In this document: one piece after another, positions 23,438 through 35,600 of the stretch
How the letters are laid out: every line of letters starts with the position of its first letter
Position numbering within the stretch: position 1 is the first letter of the stretch
Origin: Mercenaria mercenaria
Lineage: Eukaryota > Mollusca > Bivalvia > Venerida > Veneridae
Direction: 5' to 3'
DNA: 64,000 bases
NCBI RefSeq assembly: GCF_021730395.1
Contig: NC_069368.1
Location: forward strand, 68,453,501 to 68,517,500
Notes under the pieces: generated by a model
Told to the model about the DNA's origin: nothing
Seen by the model: the letters and a program-made list of their open reading frames with translations, nothing else
Databases searched by the model: none
Translations under genes and position numbers: made by a program

Positions 23438-25399
23438 CTGTAACAGAATGAGTATTTGCAGTTTGAAACACATTCGTGCATTTGCCAGAGGTTTGTTGTA
23501 AAACAGAGGGTTGTTGTAAAGCCACGAAAAACGTTCCTTATTCAGACAATATACGGTCTAAGATATCATCATTACCCTTTCTAGTTCCCTTCTAATCAAA
23601 TTTCTATCCAGCAATGTGGTAAAATAAAATATAAATTGAAAGAAAGTGGAGCCATTTCAGATAGAAATGAAAACAAAGAAAGAAAGACAGACACAAAGAA
23701 AGACAGAAAGAAAGAAAATAATAAATTAATCAAACATTTTTTGAAAAAGATAAAAAAACAATAATAAGAAAAATGGAAAGAAAGAAAATAATGAGATCAA
23801 TTTGTTTTTCATTGACAGCGCGCATTTATTTCATTTTTCCATTTCAAAAGCAGTTCGACACTTTTTGAAAAATAAAGCGCGAAGGTATTATCAGAATAAA
23901 CCATGATCAAACGTTAATCTGAATAAATCGTTAAAACTGACAGATCTCTGAACTTATTTACAATATATTCAATACACTACATTTAAATACAATATATATA
24001 AAAAATAAAAAGCTTACGTTTAATACGTAAAAATGATTAAATACCAAGTTTAATCCTGAAAACCTTTTATCAATTATTGAACAAACCAGATCAATTAAAT
24101 TTGAACCCCGGGTATCTTATTTCTGTCGATTTCTGTTTCGTTTATTCAATTACCATAGATGTATGTCTCTAACGAATCGATCGTTCAACATTTATATTCA
24201 TAATGATCTATTGTTCTTTACATATTATTTAGGAGGGTAATCCCATTATTATGTCTGTCAGTTTATTGTATCGTGTTACAACGAAATTTGGCACAGTAAG
24301 CAAATTCCTTTGACCTATATTTCAACAAAAATGTACCACTTTATAATTCCATTCACACATTAGTTTAGAGGCTTTACGAAGCAAGTTAACTTTGCTTTTA
24401 TTAACAATATTTATATGTCTCTTATTATTATAAATGCACTTCACAAAATGTATGTCGTAATGTCTATGAACCGATATGTCGTAATGTCTATGAACCGATA
24501 TGTCGTAATGTCTATGAACCGATATGTCTAATTCTGTGAACGTTTTAAGTTTAGACTTCAAAAAATTTTGTATGTTCTTTTTTCTCTGCCATTGTAAGAT
24601 TACCACGGACTATCATGAAACTTCGCCTGCACGTGCATTCTGTCCGTCGTTGAATCTAACTTAAAACGTTGATTAATATTTTCTACTCGTGTTCTGTCTA
24701 AGAATCTTCGACGAATCTGAATATGATTTAGCAAGAAAAGTCTACATTTGTAGGTTGAAATAATTTGAAAATCCAGTATCAACATCTAGTGAACACATAA
24801 CCCCACGGGTTGCGGGTTCGCTTTCTCTCAATTGTGGAATATGGCAATTTCTATCACCGATACTGATTCTGGTTTGAGTCCAGAAAATATTTATATACTG
24901 CTTGCCGACACTTACATTATGTACGAGGCTAAAGAAATTTTGTAATAATTTTAAGTATTTGCATAATATTTGTACGGGACTGTCGTGCAGCCCATCATAT
25001 CGTAGAAGCGTGTCTATATACTCTGTCGCGTTGCATCATGTATGCTATATAAAACGATCCATTTTTGCCTACATCTTTTCATATTTATCATTATTATTAT
25101 CTCTGTCATATCTTGAAAAGATCCATTAACGAGTAATGTACACTGTTCTTCAATAAGTTATATATAATTATGTTGACTAATGGCTCATGCGCTCTGAACA
25201 CTTATCGTGCAATTATCTCTTATTATTGATTAATAAAACAGGTTTATTATTAAAATGCATGAATGATGAATGAGAAACGGAACAATTTTATCAAGTAATC
25301 AATCCGCAGGCAGTTTCTTGCAGCCATTTCCAAAATCATTTTGAATTTAGAACACTATTTTCTATCGAACAATGTATTACTAAAACGCAATTTAAAACT
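23438..25399. other. Intronic or intergenic stretch
   Basis: AT-rich with a purine-rich AAAG tract at about 23,670-23,790 and a three-copy 24-bp tandem repeat at 24,449-24,528. Open frames here (24,322-24,606, 24,600-24,785, 24,902-25,129) are not recognisable. Confidence 0.5.
24449..24528. repeat. Tandem repeat, 24-bp unit, three copies
   Basis: TATGTCGTAATGTCTATGAA plus CCGA repeated three times with no differences seen, followed by a partial fourth. Confidence 0.95.
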
Positions 25400-25587
25400 C
25401 ACCGAAATCTTTTCTCAGTGGAAAATAGGTGAGTATTTCCTTCCGTTTCAGAATAGATCTGCGATGTGATTTCTCCGGGACATGCACTATGAAATTTCGC
25501 ATTGTTTAAACCCCATATCAACGGCACTGCACTGTTGCATGTTCTTAAAATGTTTGTATTTTTTACAGTACAGTTCAAAACCAACTG
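25400..25587 (-). CDS. Possible exon with Ig-like features
   Basis: On the minus strand an acceptor-like TTGGCATGTGCAG is followed by an open frame beginning LVLNCTVKNTNILRTCNS, then VPLIWGLNN, and ending at an excellent donor (TTTCG|GTGAGT at 25,399). The L-x-C and I-W pattern recalls the B and C strands of an Ig domain. It enters in phase 0 and leaves in phase 2, which does not fit the neighbouring candidate exons, so it may belong elsewhere or be chance. Confidence 0.25.
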
Positions 25588-25663
25588 CACATGCCAATAG
25601 CTACTAATTAAATCAACAGAAGTTGCCCATTTATTCCAGTCTTATAGCCATCACAACTGCAGG

Positions 25664-26525
25664 TCGTGGGGTAAGAGCAGCCAAGGGTTAAGAGCAAAAG
25701 TGATGTAAATGCATCTATGTAAAGAAGCAGTTTTAACAGCAAAAGTGGTCTAAACGCATGTAGAAAAAGAAGTACTTAGAACAGTAAAGGTGATATAAGC
25801 AAAAGTGATGTAACTACATACAGTTTTAACAGTCAAGAGGTAAAAGCGTAAGAGTATTAGGGTATATAGATAAAGAAGTATTTAGAACAGCCGAGGGGAA
25901 AGAGCAAAAATGTCAAAATGTTTATAGATAAAGAAGTACTCAGAACGGCCGAGGGGAAAGAGCAAAAATGTCAAAGTGTTTATAGATAAAGAAGTACGCA
26001 GAACAGCCGAGGGGAAAGAGCAAAAATGTCAAAGTGTTTATAGATAAAGAAGTACTCAGAACGGCCGAGGGGAAAGAGCAAAAATGTCAGTGTTTATAGG
26101 TAAAGAAGTACTCAGAACGGCCGAGGGGAAAGAGCAAAAATGTCAAAGTGTTTATAGGTAAAGAAGTACTCAGAACGGCCGAGGGGAAAGAGCAAAAATG
26201 TCAGTGTTTATAGATAAAGAAGTACTCAGAACAGACGAGGGGAAAGAGCAAAAATGTCAAAGTGTTTATAGATAAAGAAGGACTCAGAACAGCCGAGGGG
26301 AAAGAGCAAAAATGTCAAAGTGTTTATAGGTAAAGAAATACTCAGAACAGCCGAGGGGAAAGAGTAAAAATGTCAAAGTGTTTATAGGTAAAGAAGTACT
26401 AAAAACAGCCGAGGGGAAAGAGCAAAAATGTCAAGGTGTTTATAGATAAAGAAGTACTCAGAACAGCCGAGGGGAAAGAGCAAAAATGTCAAAGTGTTTA
26501 TAGGTAAAGAAGTACTTTTAACAAA
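25664..26525. repeat. Tandem array, 58-bp unit
   Basis: From about 25,885 to 26,525 about eleven copies of a 58-bp unit (blocks GCCGAGGGGAAAGAGCAAAA, ATGTCAAAGTGTTTATAG, TAAAGAAGTACTCAGAAC). Two copies lack three bases. To the left (25,664-25,884) the units are strongly diverged, an old array edge. No coding potential. Confidence 0.93.
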
Positions 26526-28129
26526 AGCCAAAATGTAAGATCGAAAGTGGTCAAAATAAGCCCTTCTTATCCCTCTGAAGGCCCTAGTCCAGCCCTCCCA
26601 AACTTTTGATGTAATATACTAGGTCGTTCATTTATCATTTAATCATTTATATCAATATCAATAATAATGTATTGGCTGGCGAGAGCACACACAGGGAGTG
26701 GCATTTAGAGCCTTGGTCTCTTCCCACAGACACTAGTATATTTAGCACAAGTATGACTATATATTTCATAGATATCTATGTTTATTAAATGGCATGTGTT
26801 ATGCCAAGGACTGAGTACAAAATTTACCCGTGATGCTTTAATTCTCACGCCCATTTTCCATAACTATTCTGTTAATGGGTACGTCGCGTAACAATGAGGT
26901 GGTAGTGAGGTATGGATAGTGATGGATGGTCAACGCAAAAGGTAATACATGCAGTTCCACTTTATATGAGGGTCGGAGACATCGCAAGATTGGTCAAAAG
27001 TTATATTTACACACTAGTTGCATACCAAGTTTCGTGACTGCTGATGGATAGTCATGAGAGACATATGCTGAACTTTATAAAAAGAGGGATTTGTAAAAAG
27101 TAAAGTGTAAATCAATGGAACTTTATCAGTATGTTAGTTCGAGCTCACAGAAATATGTGGACACGGTCTGTAGAAAATTAAGTTGTCTCACTTTATAATG
27201 GATCATGAAATAATTTCTCACTATGACACTGATCTGGTACACGAGTTATTTAGCCGAAAGTTAGGTCTCATCTGATATGCGGCAAAATAGGAAAAGGAAA
27301 AATTATTTCGAAGAAACGGTATGCGTGTCTTTGTAATATCGGTGCACAATGTTATTGCTAACTCCGCAAAATTCTAAATATTTACTGCAGTTTTAACAAA
27401 TGAATTTCAAGCCGTATAAATTTAATGTTTTGAACTGGCCTGTAGTTATATAGTTTACATGTTCAATTTGAAAAATTATCGAACTTTAAATTCTATAAAT
27501 CATACGTTTATTGTAATCTGGTGTTAGACATTTAAGTAAAAGATTATCTAAGATTAAAGTTATTGTGTCTGGAGCCTTTTGAAACTGCCTGTTCGCCTCC
27601 GCCGCGTTGATAAGGGCCGATTAAGGAATGATCGATCACGGCTTTATTTAAAATGTATTTAAAAAGCAAATATACGCTCCGCAATTTAAACACTTACAAA
27701 AATCGTCAATTGATTATTTGTATTTGGAAATAATGCAGACTGCATTTCGAATGCATTTTGTAATATATTCATCAACATAAAACCTTTGATTGATTTGTAC
27801 CATATGTCGTGCATTTGTATATATTCAGTCTAACTGCAAATGTTTTTATTTTAGGCCAAGCATTTTTGTGTAAAGTCTTTCAAAATGTTTCGGCTTTTAG
27901 AATTTTTTTTTTCAACTATTAAATATTCTGAATCAGTTTAAGAGTTTAAGATGTATAAAATCTAGATATACATGCTTATCAAAGTAATTTCAAACCTATA
28001 ATGTTTAATAGGGAATGAAATTGCTAAAAGTTATATATAAAGAAATTATAACCGGAGGCATTAAGATCTTAAAACCAAGGTAATCTACTATAAAATTTAA
28101 AAGAAGATCTTAATATGTATACTGTAACA
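26526..28129. other. Gene-free AT-rich stretch
   Basis: No gene, RNA or strong repeat recognised. Confidence 0.6.
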
Positions 28130-28262
28130 GACTTCAAACAGTCCAGCTCTGACCGGGAATCGAACCCAGGGCCTCTCACACCGATGCGGACACTCTACTA
28201 CATCACTATAAAAGTTAGCTCATACAGCAAGGCAGTATAGGTGCACCCATGTACTCTACCCT
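28130..28262 (-). mobile_element. tRNA-related SINE, copy 1
   Basis: Minus strand carries TGTAGTAGAGTGTCCGCATC, GTGTGAGAGGCCCTGG and a perfect B box GGTTCGATTCCCGGTC, then a non-tRNA part. A second copy in the same orientation lies at 28,390-28,505. Confidence 0.7.
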
Positions 28263-28389
28263 ACTAGATACATCACCTCCATTTTAGAATCCGTCCTCGA
28301 ATTCCAGGACTTTGAATCCCTGTGGGATGTTCCAAGGTGTCTATTCATATCTACTCGTGATTTTTTTTACGTTGGGCGCAAACGTAACA

Positions 28390-28505
28390 GACTGCAAACA
28401 TTTCAGCCCTGACCGGGAATCGAACCCGGGACCTCTCACACGTAAGGAGGATACCCCACCATGTCTCTTTTTATAGCAAGGCAGTATAAAGGCACCCTTG
28501 TACTG
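28390..28505 (-). mobile_element. tRNA-related SINE, copy 2
   Basis: Same B box (GGTTCGATTCCCGGTC) and the same flanking blocks (CTTTATACTGCCTTGCTATA on the minus strand) as copy 1, with a short deletion in the middle. It abuts the 45-bp satellite. Confidence 0.7.
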
Positions 28506-28982
28506 TACCCCATTACATAAGATGTCAGATTCATCGAAATAAGGCCAAACATATCACCAAAACATATGTCAGATTCATCGAAATGTAGCCCATATAAACA
28601 TCCAGAACATATGTCAGATTCATCGAAATGTAGTCCATATATACCTCCAGAACATTTTCCAAATTCATCGAAATGTAGCCCATATAAACATCCAGAACAT
28701 ATGTCGGATTCATTGAAATGTAACCCATATATACATCCAGAACATATATCAGTTTCATCGAAAATTAGGCTAGACATGCCTCAAAAACACATGTCAGATT
28801 CATCGAAATTTTGCCCGCACATAGCATCGGAACAAATGTCAGAATCATCGAAATGTAGCCCGTAAATACCACCAGAACACATGTCAGATTCATCGAAATG
28901 TAGCCCGTACATAGCATCGGAACAAATGTCAGAATCATCGAAATGTAGCCCGTACACACTAACGGAATATATGTCAGATTCA

Positions 28983-29128
28983 TCGAAATGTAGCTTCAAA
29001 GGTCAGATTCATCGAAATGTAGCTTCAAAGGTTAGATTCATCGAAATGTAGCTTCAAAGGTCATATTCATCGAACTGTAGCTTCAAAGGTCAGATTCATC
29101 GAAATGTAGCTTCAAAGGTCAGATTCAT
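28983..29128. repeat. 29-bp sub-array inside the 45-bp satellite
   Basis: Five copies of a shortened unit (GATTCATCGAAATGTAGC then TTCAAAGGTCA). Half of the usual unit is replaced by a short TTCAAAGG linker, so a deleted variant was amplified locally. Confidence 0.9.
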
Positions 29129-29640
29129 CGAAATGTAGCCCATGCATACCACCGGAACAAATGTCAGATTCATTGCAATGTAGCCTATACATACCTCCAA
29201 AACATATGTCATATTCATAGAAATGTAGGCCAAACATACCACCGGAACATATTAGCCCATACATACCATCAGAACAGATGGCAGACTCATCGAAATGTAG
29301 CCCGTACATGTCAGATTCATCGAAGTGTAGCCCATACATAACTCAAGAACATATGTCAGATTCATCGAAAAGTAGGCCATACATACCACCGGAACATATG
29401 TCAGACTCATCGAAATGTAGCCCGTACAGACCACCGGAACAGATGTCAGATTCATCGAAATGTATCCCATGCATAACTCCAGAACAATTGTCAGATTCAT
29501 CGAAATGTAGGTCATACATACAACCGGAACAGATGTCAGACTCATTGAAATGTAGCCCATACATACCTCCTGAACAGATGTCAGATTCATCGAAATGTGG
29601 CCCATACATACCACCGGAACATATGTAAGATTCATCGAAA

Positions 29641-32165
29641 TGTAGCCCATGCATACCACCAGAACAGATGTCAGATTCATCGAAATGTCGCCCATACATA
29701 CCAACAAAACAGATGTCAGACTCATCGAAATGTAGCCCATACATACCACCGGAACAAATGTCAGATTCATTAAAATGTAGCCCATACATAGCTCCAGAAC
29801 ATATGGCAGATTCATAGAAATGTAGGGCATACATATCACAGGAAGAGATGTCAGACTCATCGAAATGTATCCAATACATACCTCCTGAACAGATGTCAGA
29901 TTATTCGAAATGTGGTCAATATACCACCGAAACAGATGTCAGACTCATCGTTATGTTGCCCATACAAAACACTGGAACAGGTGTAAGATTCATCGAAATG
30001 TAGCCCATACATACCTCCTGAACATATGTCAGATTCATCGAAATGTAGGCCATACATACCACTGGAACAAATGTCAGATTCACCTAGATGTAGCCCATAC
30101 ATACCTCCTGAACAGATGTCAGATTCATCGAAATATGGCCCATGCATACCACCGGAACATATGTCAGACTCATCGAAATGTAGGCCATACATACCTCCTG
30201 AGCAGATGTCAGATTCATCGAAATGTGGCCAATACCTACCACCGGAACATATTAAGATTCATCGAAATGTAGCCCATACATACCTCCTGAACAGATGTCA
30301 GATTCATCGAAATGTAGCCAATACATAACACCGGAACAGATGTCAGATTCATCGAAATGTATCCTATAAATACCTCCTGAACATATGTCAGATTCACCGG
30401 AATGTGGCCCATACATACCAACGGAACTGATGTAAGATTCGTCGAAATGTAGCCGATACATACTTCCTGAACAGATGTCAGATTCATCGAAATGTAGCCC
30501 ATACATACCACCGGAACAGATGTCAGAATCATCGAAATGTATCCCATACATACCTCCTGAACATATGTCAGATTCATCGAAATGTTGCCCATACATACCA
30601 ATGGAACTGATGTAAGATTCATCGAAATGTAGCCGATACATACTTCCTGAACAGATGTCAGATTCATCGAAATGTAGCCCGTACATACCACCGGAACAGA
30701 TGTCAGATTCATCGAAATGTAGCCCATACATACCACCGGAACAGATGTCAGATTCATCGAAATGTAGCCCATACATACCACCGGAACAGATGTCAGATTC
30801 ATCGAAATGTAGCCAATACAAACCTCCTGAACATATGTCAGATTCATGGAAATGTGGCCCATACATACCATCGAAAAAGATGTCAGATTCATCGAAATGT
30901 AGCCCATACATACCACCGGAACCGATGTAAGATTCATCGAAATGTAGCCCATGCATACCACCAGAACAGATGTCAGATTCATCGAAATGTCGCCCATACA
31001 TACCAACAAAACAGATGTCAGACTCATCGAAATGTAGCCCATACATACCACCGGAACAAATGTCAGATTCATTAAAATGTAGCCCATACATAGCTCCAGA
31101 ACATATGGCAGATTCATAGAAATGTAGGGCATACATATCACAGGAAGAGATGTCAGACTCATCGAAATGTATCCAATACATACCTCCTGAACAGATGTCA
31201 GATTATTCGAAATGTGGTCAATATACCACCGAAACAGATGTCAGACTCATCGTTATGTTGCCCATACAAAACACTGGAACAGGTGTAAGATTCATCGAAA
31301 TGTAGCCCATACATACCTCCTGAACATATGTCAGATTCATCGAAATGTAGGCCATACATACCACTGGAACAAATGTCAGATTCACTCAGATGTAGCCCAT
31401 ACATACCTCCTGAACAGATGTCAGATTCATCGAAATAGGCCCATGCATACCACCGGAACATATGTCAGACTCATCGAAATGTAGGCCATACATACCATCC
31501 TGAGCAGATGTCAGATTCATCGAAATGTGGCCAATACCTACCACCGGAACATATTAAGATTCATCGAAATGTAGCCCATACATACCTCCTGAACAGATGT
31601 CAGATTCATCGAAATGTAGCCAATACATAACACCGGAACAGATGTCAGATTCATCAAATGTATCCTATAAATACCTCCTGAACATATGTCAGATTCACCG
31701 GAATGTGGCCCATACATACCAACGGAACTGATGTAAGATTCGTCGAAATGTAGCCGATACATACTTCCTGAACAGATGTCAGATTCATCGAAATGTAGCC
31801 CATACATACCACCGGAACAGATGTCAGAATCATCGAAATGTTCCCATACATACTCCTGAAATATGTCAGATTCATCGAAATGTTGCCCATACATACCAAG
31901 AACTGATGTAAGATTCATCGAAATGTAGACGATACATACTTCCTGAACAGATGTCAGATTCATCGAAATGTAGCCCGTACATACCACCGGAACAGATGTC
32001 AGATTCACGAAATGTAGCCCATACAACCACCGGAACAGATGTCAGATTCATCGAATGTAGCCCATACATACCACCGGAACAGATGTCAGATTCATCGAAT
32101 GTAGCCATACAACCTCCTGAACATATGTCAGATTCATGGAAATGTGGCCCATACATACCATCGAA
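29641..32165. repeat. Segmental duplication within the satellite
   Basis: The order of variant units from about 29,641 to 30,870 is repeated from about 30,943 to 32,165, at an offset near 1,302 bp (29 units less 3 bp). Shared rare variants include TTATTCGAAATGTGG (29,901 and 31,203), ATCCTATAAATACC and CCATCGAAAAAGATG. The second copy has many single-base losses. Confidence 0.9.
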
Positions 32166-33380
32166 AAAGATGTCGATTTCATCGAAATGTGCCCATATAC
32201 CACGGAACGATGTCAGATTCATCGAAATGTAGCCCATACATACCTCCTGAACATATTCAGATTCATCGAAATGTGGCCCATACATACCATCGAAAAAGAT
32301 GTCAGATTCATCGAAATGTAGCCCATATAAACATCCAGAACATATGTCAGATTCATCGAAATGTAGACCATACATACTATTACCACCAGAACAGATGTCA
32401 GACTCATCGAAATGTGGCCCATACATACCACCGGAACAGATGTCAGACTCATCGAAACGTAGCCCATACATACCACCGGAACAGATGTCAGATTCATCGA
32501 AATGTAGCCCATACATACCACCGGAACAGATGTCAGATTCATCGAAACGTAGCCCATACATACCACCGGAACAGAGGTCAGACTCATCGAAATGTAGCCC
32601 ATACATACCACCGGAACAGATATCAGATTCACCGAAATGTAGCCCATACATACCTCCTGAACATATGTCAGATTCATGGAAATGTAGCCCATACATACTA
32701 TCGAAAAAGATGTCAGATTCATCGAAATGTAGCCCATACATACCACCGGAACAGATGTCAGACTCATCGAAACGTAGCCCATACATACCACCGGAACAGA
32801 TGTCAGACTCATCGAAACGTAGCCCATACATACCACCGGAACAGATGTCAGATTCATCGAAACGTAGCCCATACATACCACCGGAACAAATGTCAGACTC
32901 TTCGAAACGTAGCCCATACATACCACCGGAATAGATGTCAGACTCTTCGAAACGTAGCCCATACATACCACCGGAACAGATGTCAGACTCATCGAAATGT
33001 AGCCCGTACATACCACCGGAACAGATGTCAGATTCATCGAAACGTAGCCCATACATACCATCGGAACAGATGTCAGATTCATCGAAACGTAGCCCATACA
33101 TACCACCGGAACAGAGGTCAGACTCATCGAAATGTAGCCCATACATACCACCAGAAAATTAAGACCGCGCTGAGCTAGGCTTTAGGAGTTGATGGGCTTT
33201 CCCAGGAATAAACACATAAAGCTGTTTTAAGTTTTTAAAGTCTATATCATAATAACAACGACACTTGTTAAGAATGTGATAAGAAATGACTGTGATATAT
33301 AGTGTAACATGAGATTATTATAAATATTACCATACATGCTTGCATGATGTGTGAAAGAGATAGATTGTTAAAATCAACCA

Positions 33381-33382
33381 GA

Positions 33383-33436
<54 letters not shown>

Positions 33437-33442
33437 TCAGTT

Positions 33443-33484
<42 letters not shown>
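33381..33484. repeat. Compound tetranucleotide microsatellite
   Basis: (AGCC)n at 33,383-33,431 passes through two or three AGTC units into (AATC)n to 33,484. Confidence 0.97.
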
Positions 33485-34150
33485 GTAACCAATACATACC
33501 ACTGGTACAGAGCTCAGACTTGTTGTAAGTAGTCCCTACATCGCTACAGCATATGTCAGATCCTATAAATGTAACCCATACATACAACGATTTAATGAAA
33601 TGTGGACTTGGTCCCTGACATATCACCAGGACAGGAGTCAGATCCGATGAAATGTTACCTATACATACCATCATACAGAATCTATTTTAGCGGTCCCCGG
33701 AAATACTTAATGCATACCATCAGAATAGATGTCAGACCCAGTGATAAGTATTCAATACATATCACCACAAAAGACACTAGATCCGTTGAAATGAAACCAA
33801 CAGCATCACCAGTGATATGTAAACAGTACATCCAGCCAAAACTGATGTCAGATCTTTTGAATGAAGTGGTTACATACATCTGAATAGATATCAGATCATA
33901 CGTAGTTCATAAATACCCCCGAACAGATTTCATACCCCCGAACAGATTTCAGATCCGTTAAAAATGTAAATAACACGCACTCACAGAACAAGTGACAGAT
34001 CCAATGAAATGTATCCAATATATCCCAACAGATATCAGATCAACCATTGTCACCCATACACGTCACAAGAATATCCACGGAAAAGTGTTCCGTACAAACT
34101 ACAAAATCAAATCTTAGACAGATAGAATTGTAACCAATACGTACCATCAA
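33485..34150. repeat. Decayed edge of the 45-bp satellite
   Basis: Units of roughly 45 bp can still be read by blocks such as ATGTCAGATCC, GAAATGTTACCTATACATA and CCAATACATACCAC, each with many differences. Age gradient: this side is old, the 32-33 kb side is young. Confidence 0.75.
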
Positions 34151-34490
34151 TACAGATGTCAAAATGAAAAAAAATAAATCGGTGTTTATCATGAATTCCA
34201 TATACCTCGTTGTTATTTGTTGGTCCTAATCACATGCAGCCTCTCGTAAAGCTAAGACGTTACTCGTTTTTCGTTACATTTACGTTACATAAAGCAAAAC
34301 CGCCTGGTTTCCTATTTTTGTTAACAGAAATATCTGCTGCATAGACAAAGAAAATTTAGAGAACTTATTTAAATAGTGAAATGAGGATACATTAACACTT
34401 TTGCAAGTATGATAAATTTGAGACACGCATAGTTCCGAAATATGGTACCTTTTAAAAGATTAATTTATTTAAAAAAAAATGGATATAAAC
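34151..34490. other. Intronic stretch
   Basis: AT-rich, nothing recognised. Confidence 0.5.
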
Positions 34491-34788
34491 CTCCTGGTAC
34501 ATGAATCATAGCACTGCCAGACACGGGAACCACTTGTTGAACATTCATGTCGGTGTTGTGACCGGTTGAAAACTGAATACCGCATTCACCGTTCAAGATT
34601 GTGTTGTCTTGTGGAATACTGTACATGGTTGGAAAGTGAACACCACGTTCGCCTTTCAACATTATGTCATCTAGCATTGGATCGTCCAAACCATACATTT
34701 CTTCTGTAAAAACACGAGTACATTGTGGCGGCACGAGCTCCGTAGCACGTGGTCCTAACGGTCTGTATATCCTGCGCTGATTTGATTT
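34491..34788 (-). CDS. Candidate internal exon of the unrecognised minus-strand gene
   Basis: 298 bp, acceptor CCCTTTTTTCAG, weak donor GGAG|GTTTAT. The open frame begins KSNQRRIYRPLGPRATELVP and continues with MYGLDDPMLDDIMLKGERGV and ends SGSAMIHVPG; the basic start would suit a juxtamembrane position. It enters in phase 0 and leaves in phase 1, matching the exon at 23,294-23,437. An upstream 42-bp candidate (38,256-38,297, minus, VCRRDITRRGPHSM, acceptor CAG, donor ATG|GTGAGG) is also in phase but weak. No family recognised. Confidence 0.5.
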
Positions 34789-34825
34789 CTGAAAAAAGGG
34801 CAAATTAGCGTGTTAATACGTCTTT

Positions 34826-34895
34826 CATCCTCCACATTTGATTAATGTGAGGAAGGTTTCAGTGACTTGCTGAGAACGTGTACAGAATCCAGGTG
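34826..34895 (+). mobile_element. SINE body fragment
   Basis: Matches the body of the SINE at 9,631-9,914 (TCCTCCACATTTGATTAATG, AGTGACTTGCTGAGAA, TACAGAATCCAGG) without head or tail. Confidence 0.7.
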
Positions 34896-35269
34896 TTAAC
34901 TTTAATTCTGAAGAAAAAGTCATATAACCTGCTTTAGCAATTTCAGATCAGATCCGTTTCATTTTATTTCTGAACAAAGAAAGAATGGTACATGTAGTAC
35001 GGTAACAAAGACGTCGGTAATTAAAGACATGGACCCGTTATGACACTCAGAAATTTCCTTAGGATTACGTACACCTATTATGACGTTATTGTAGCTGAAC
35101 GCATCTGTAAAAACCGCAGAATGCCGAAATTGCACACGCATTTGCTGACACTAAAGATACAACGCATAACACAATAGCTTGCGGATTAAGATATTGAAAA
35201 ATATTCATGAAAGACGGTCATTCTAGAAATAACGACAATCGTGCTGGAATATGATACAACAGTCATTTG

Positions 35270-35600
35270 AGTTAAACTGGTCTGCAGTTCGCAGTTCGCG
35301 ATTCCAACTGCAAACTGCAAACTAGTCCACAGTTCACGATTCCAATTTCAAACTGCAGTCTGAGCAGCACTACCCTGCGGACCAGAATGACTTTCACAAT
35401 TCAAAGGTCATGGTTATGGAATCGAATTGCAAACTGCAAACTGGCCTGCAGTTCACGATTCAATTTCAAAGTGAAGTCTAATCAACACTGCCCTGCGAAC
35501 TGCGGATTAGAACGTATTTCACAATTAGAAGGTCATAGCTTTGGAATCGAATTGTAAACTGCAGACTGCAGTTGGCAGTTCGCGATTCAAAATGAAAGTA
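35270..35600. repeat. Imperfect tandem repeat, about 125-bp unit
   Basis: Two to two and a half units with blocks AACTGCAAACTG, CTGCAGTTC, CACGATTC, CACAATTCAAAGGTCATGG / CACAATTAGAAGGTCATAG and ATGGAATCGAATTGCAAACT / TTGGAATCGAATTGTAAACT. Confidence 0.8.

Larger units (their letters stand above)
28506..33160. repeat. Satellite array, 45-bp unit
   Basis: About 100 copies of a 45-bp unit: blocks CAGATGTCAGATTCATCG, AAATGTAGCCCATACATA, CCACCGGAA. Because 45 is a multiple of 3, frames without a stop in the consensus stay open along the array; four of six frames do, giving spurious open frames up to 424 codons (MSDSSKCSPYIPPEQ-like on plus, YGLHFDESDICSGGM-like on minus). I treat none as a gene. 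Variant blocks cluster, giving higher-order structure. Confidence 0.97.

Noticed and set aside
25400-25587. Adding the Ig-like exon to the minus-strand exon chain
   Set aside because: Its entry and exit phases (0 and 2) do not fit the exons on either side, so it is listed alone at low confidence.
31872-33146. 424-codon minus open frame with YGLHFDESDICSGG repeats
   Set aside because: It is the 45-bp satellite read in a stop-free frame; three other frames are open as well and no start, splice or non-repeat sequence supports a gene.
28506-33160. CRISPR-like array
   Set aside because: Repeats are directly adjacent without unique spacers and the context is eukaryotic.
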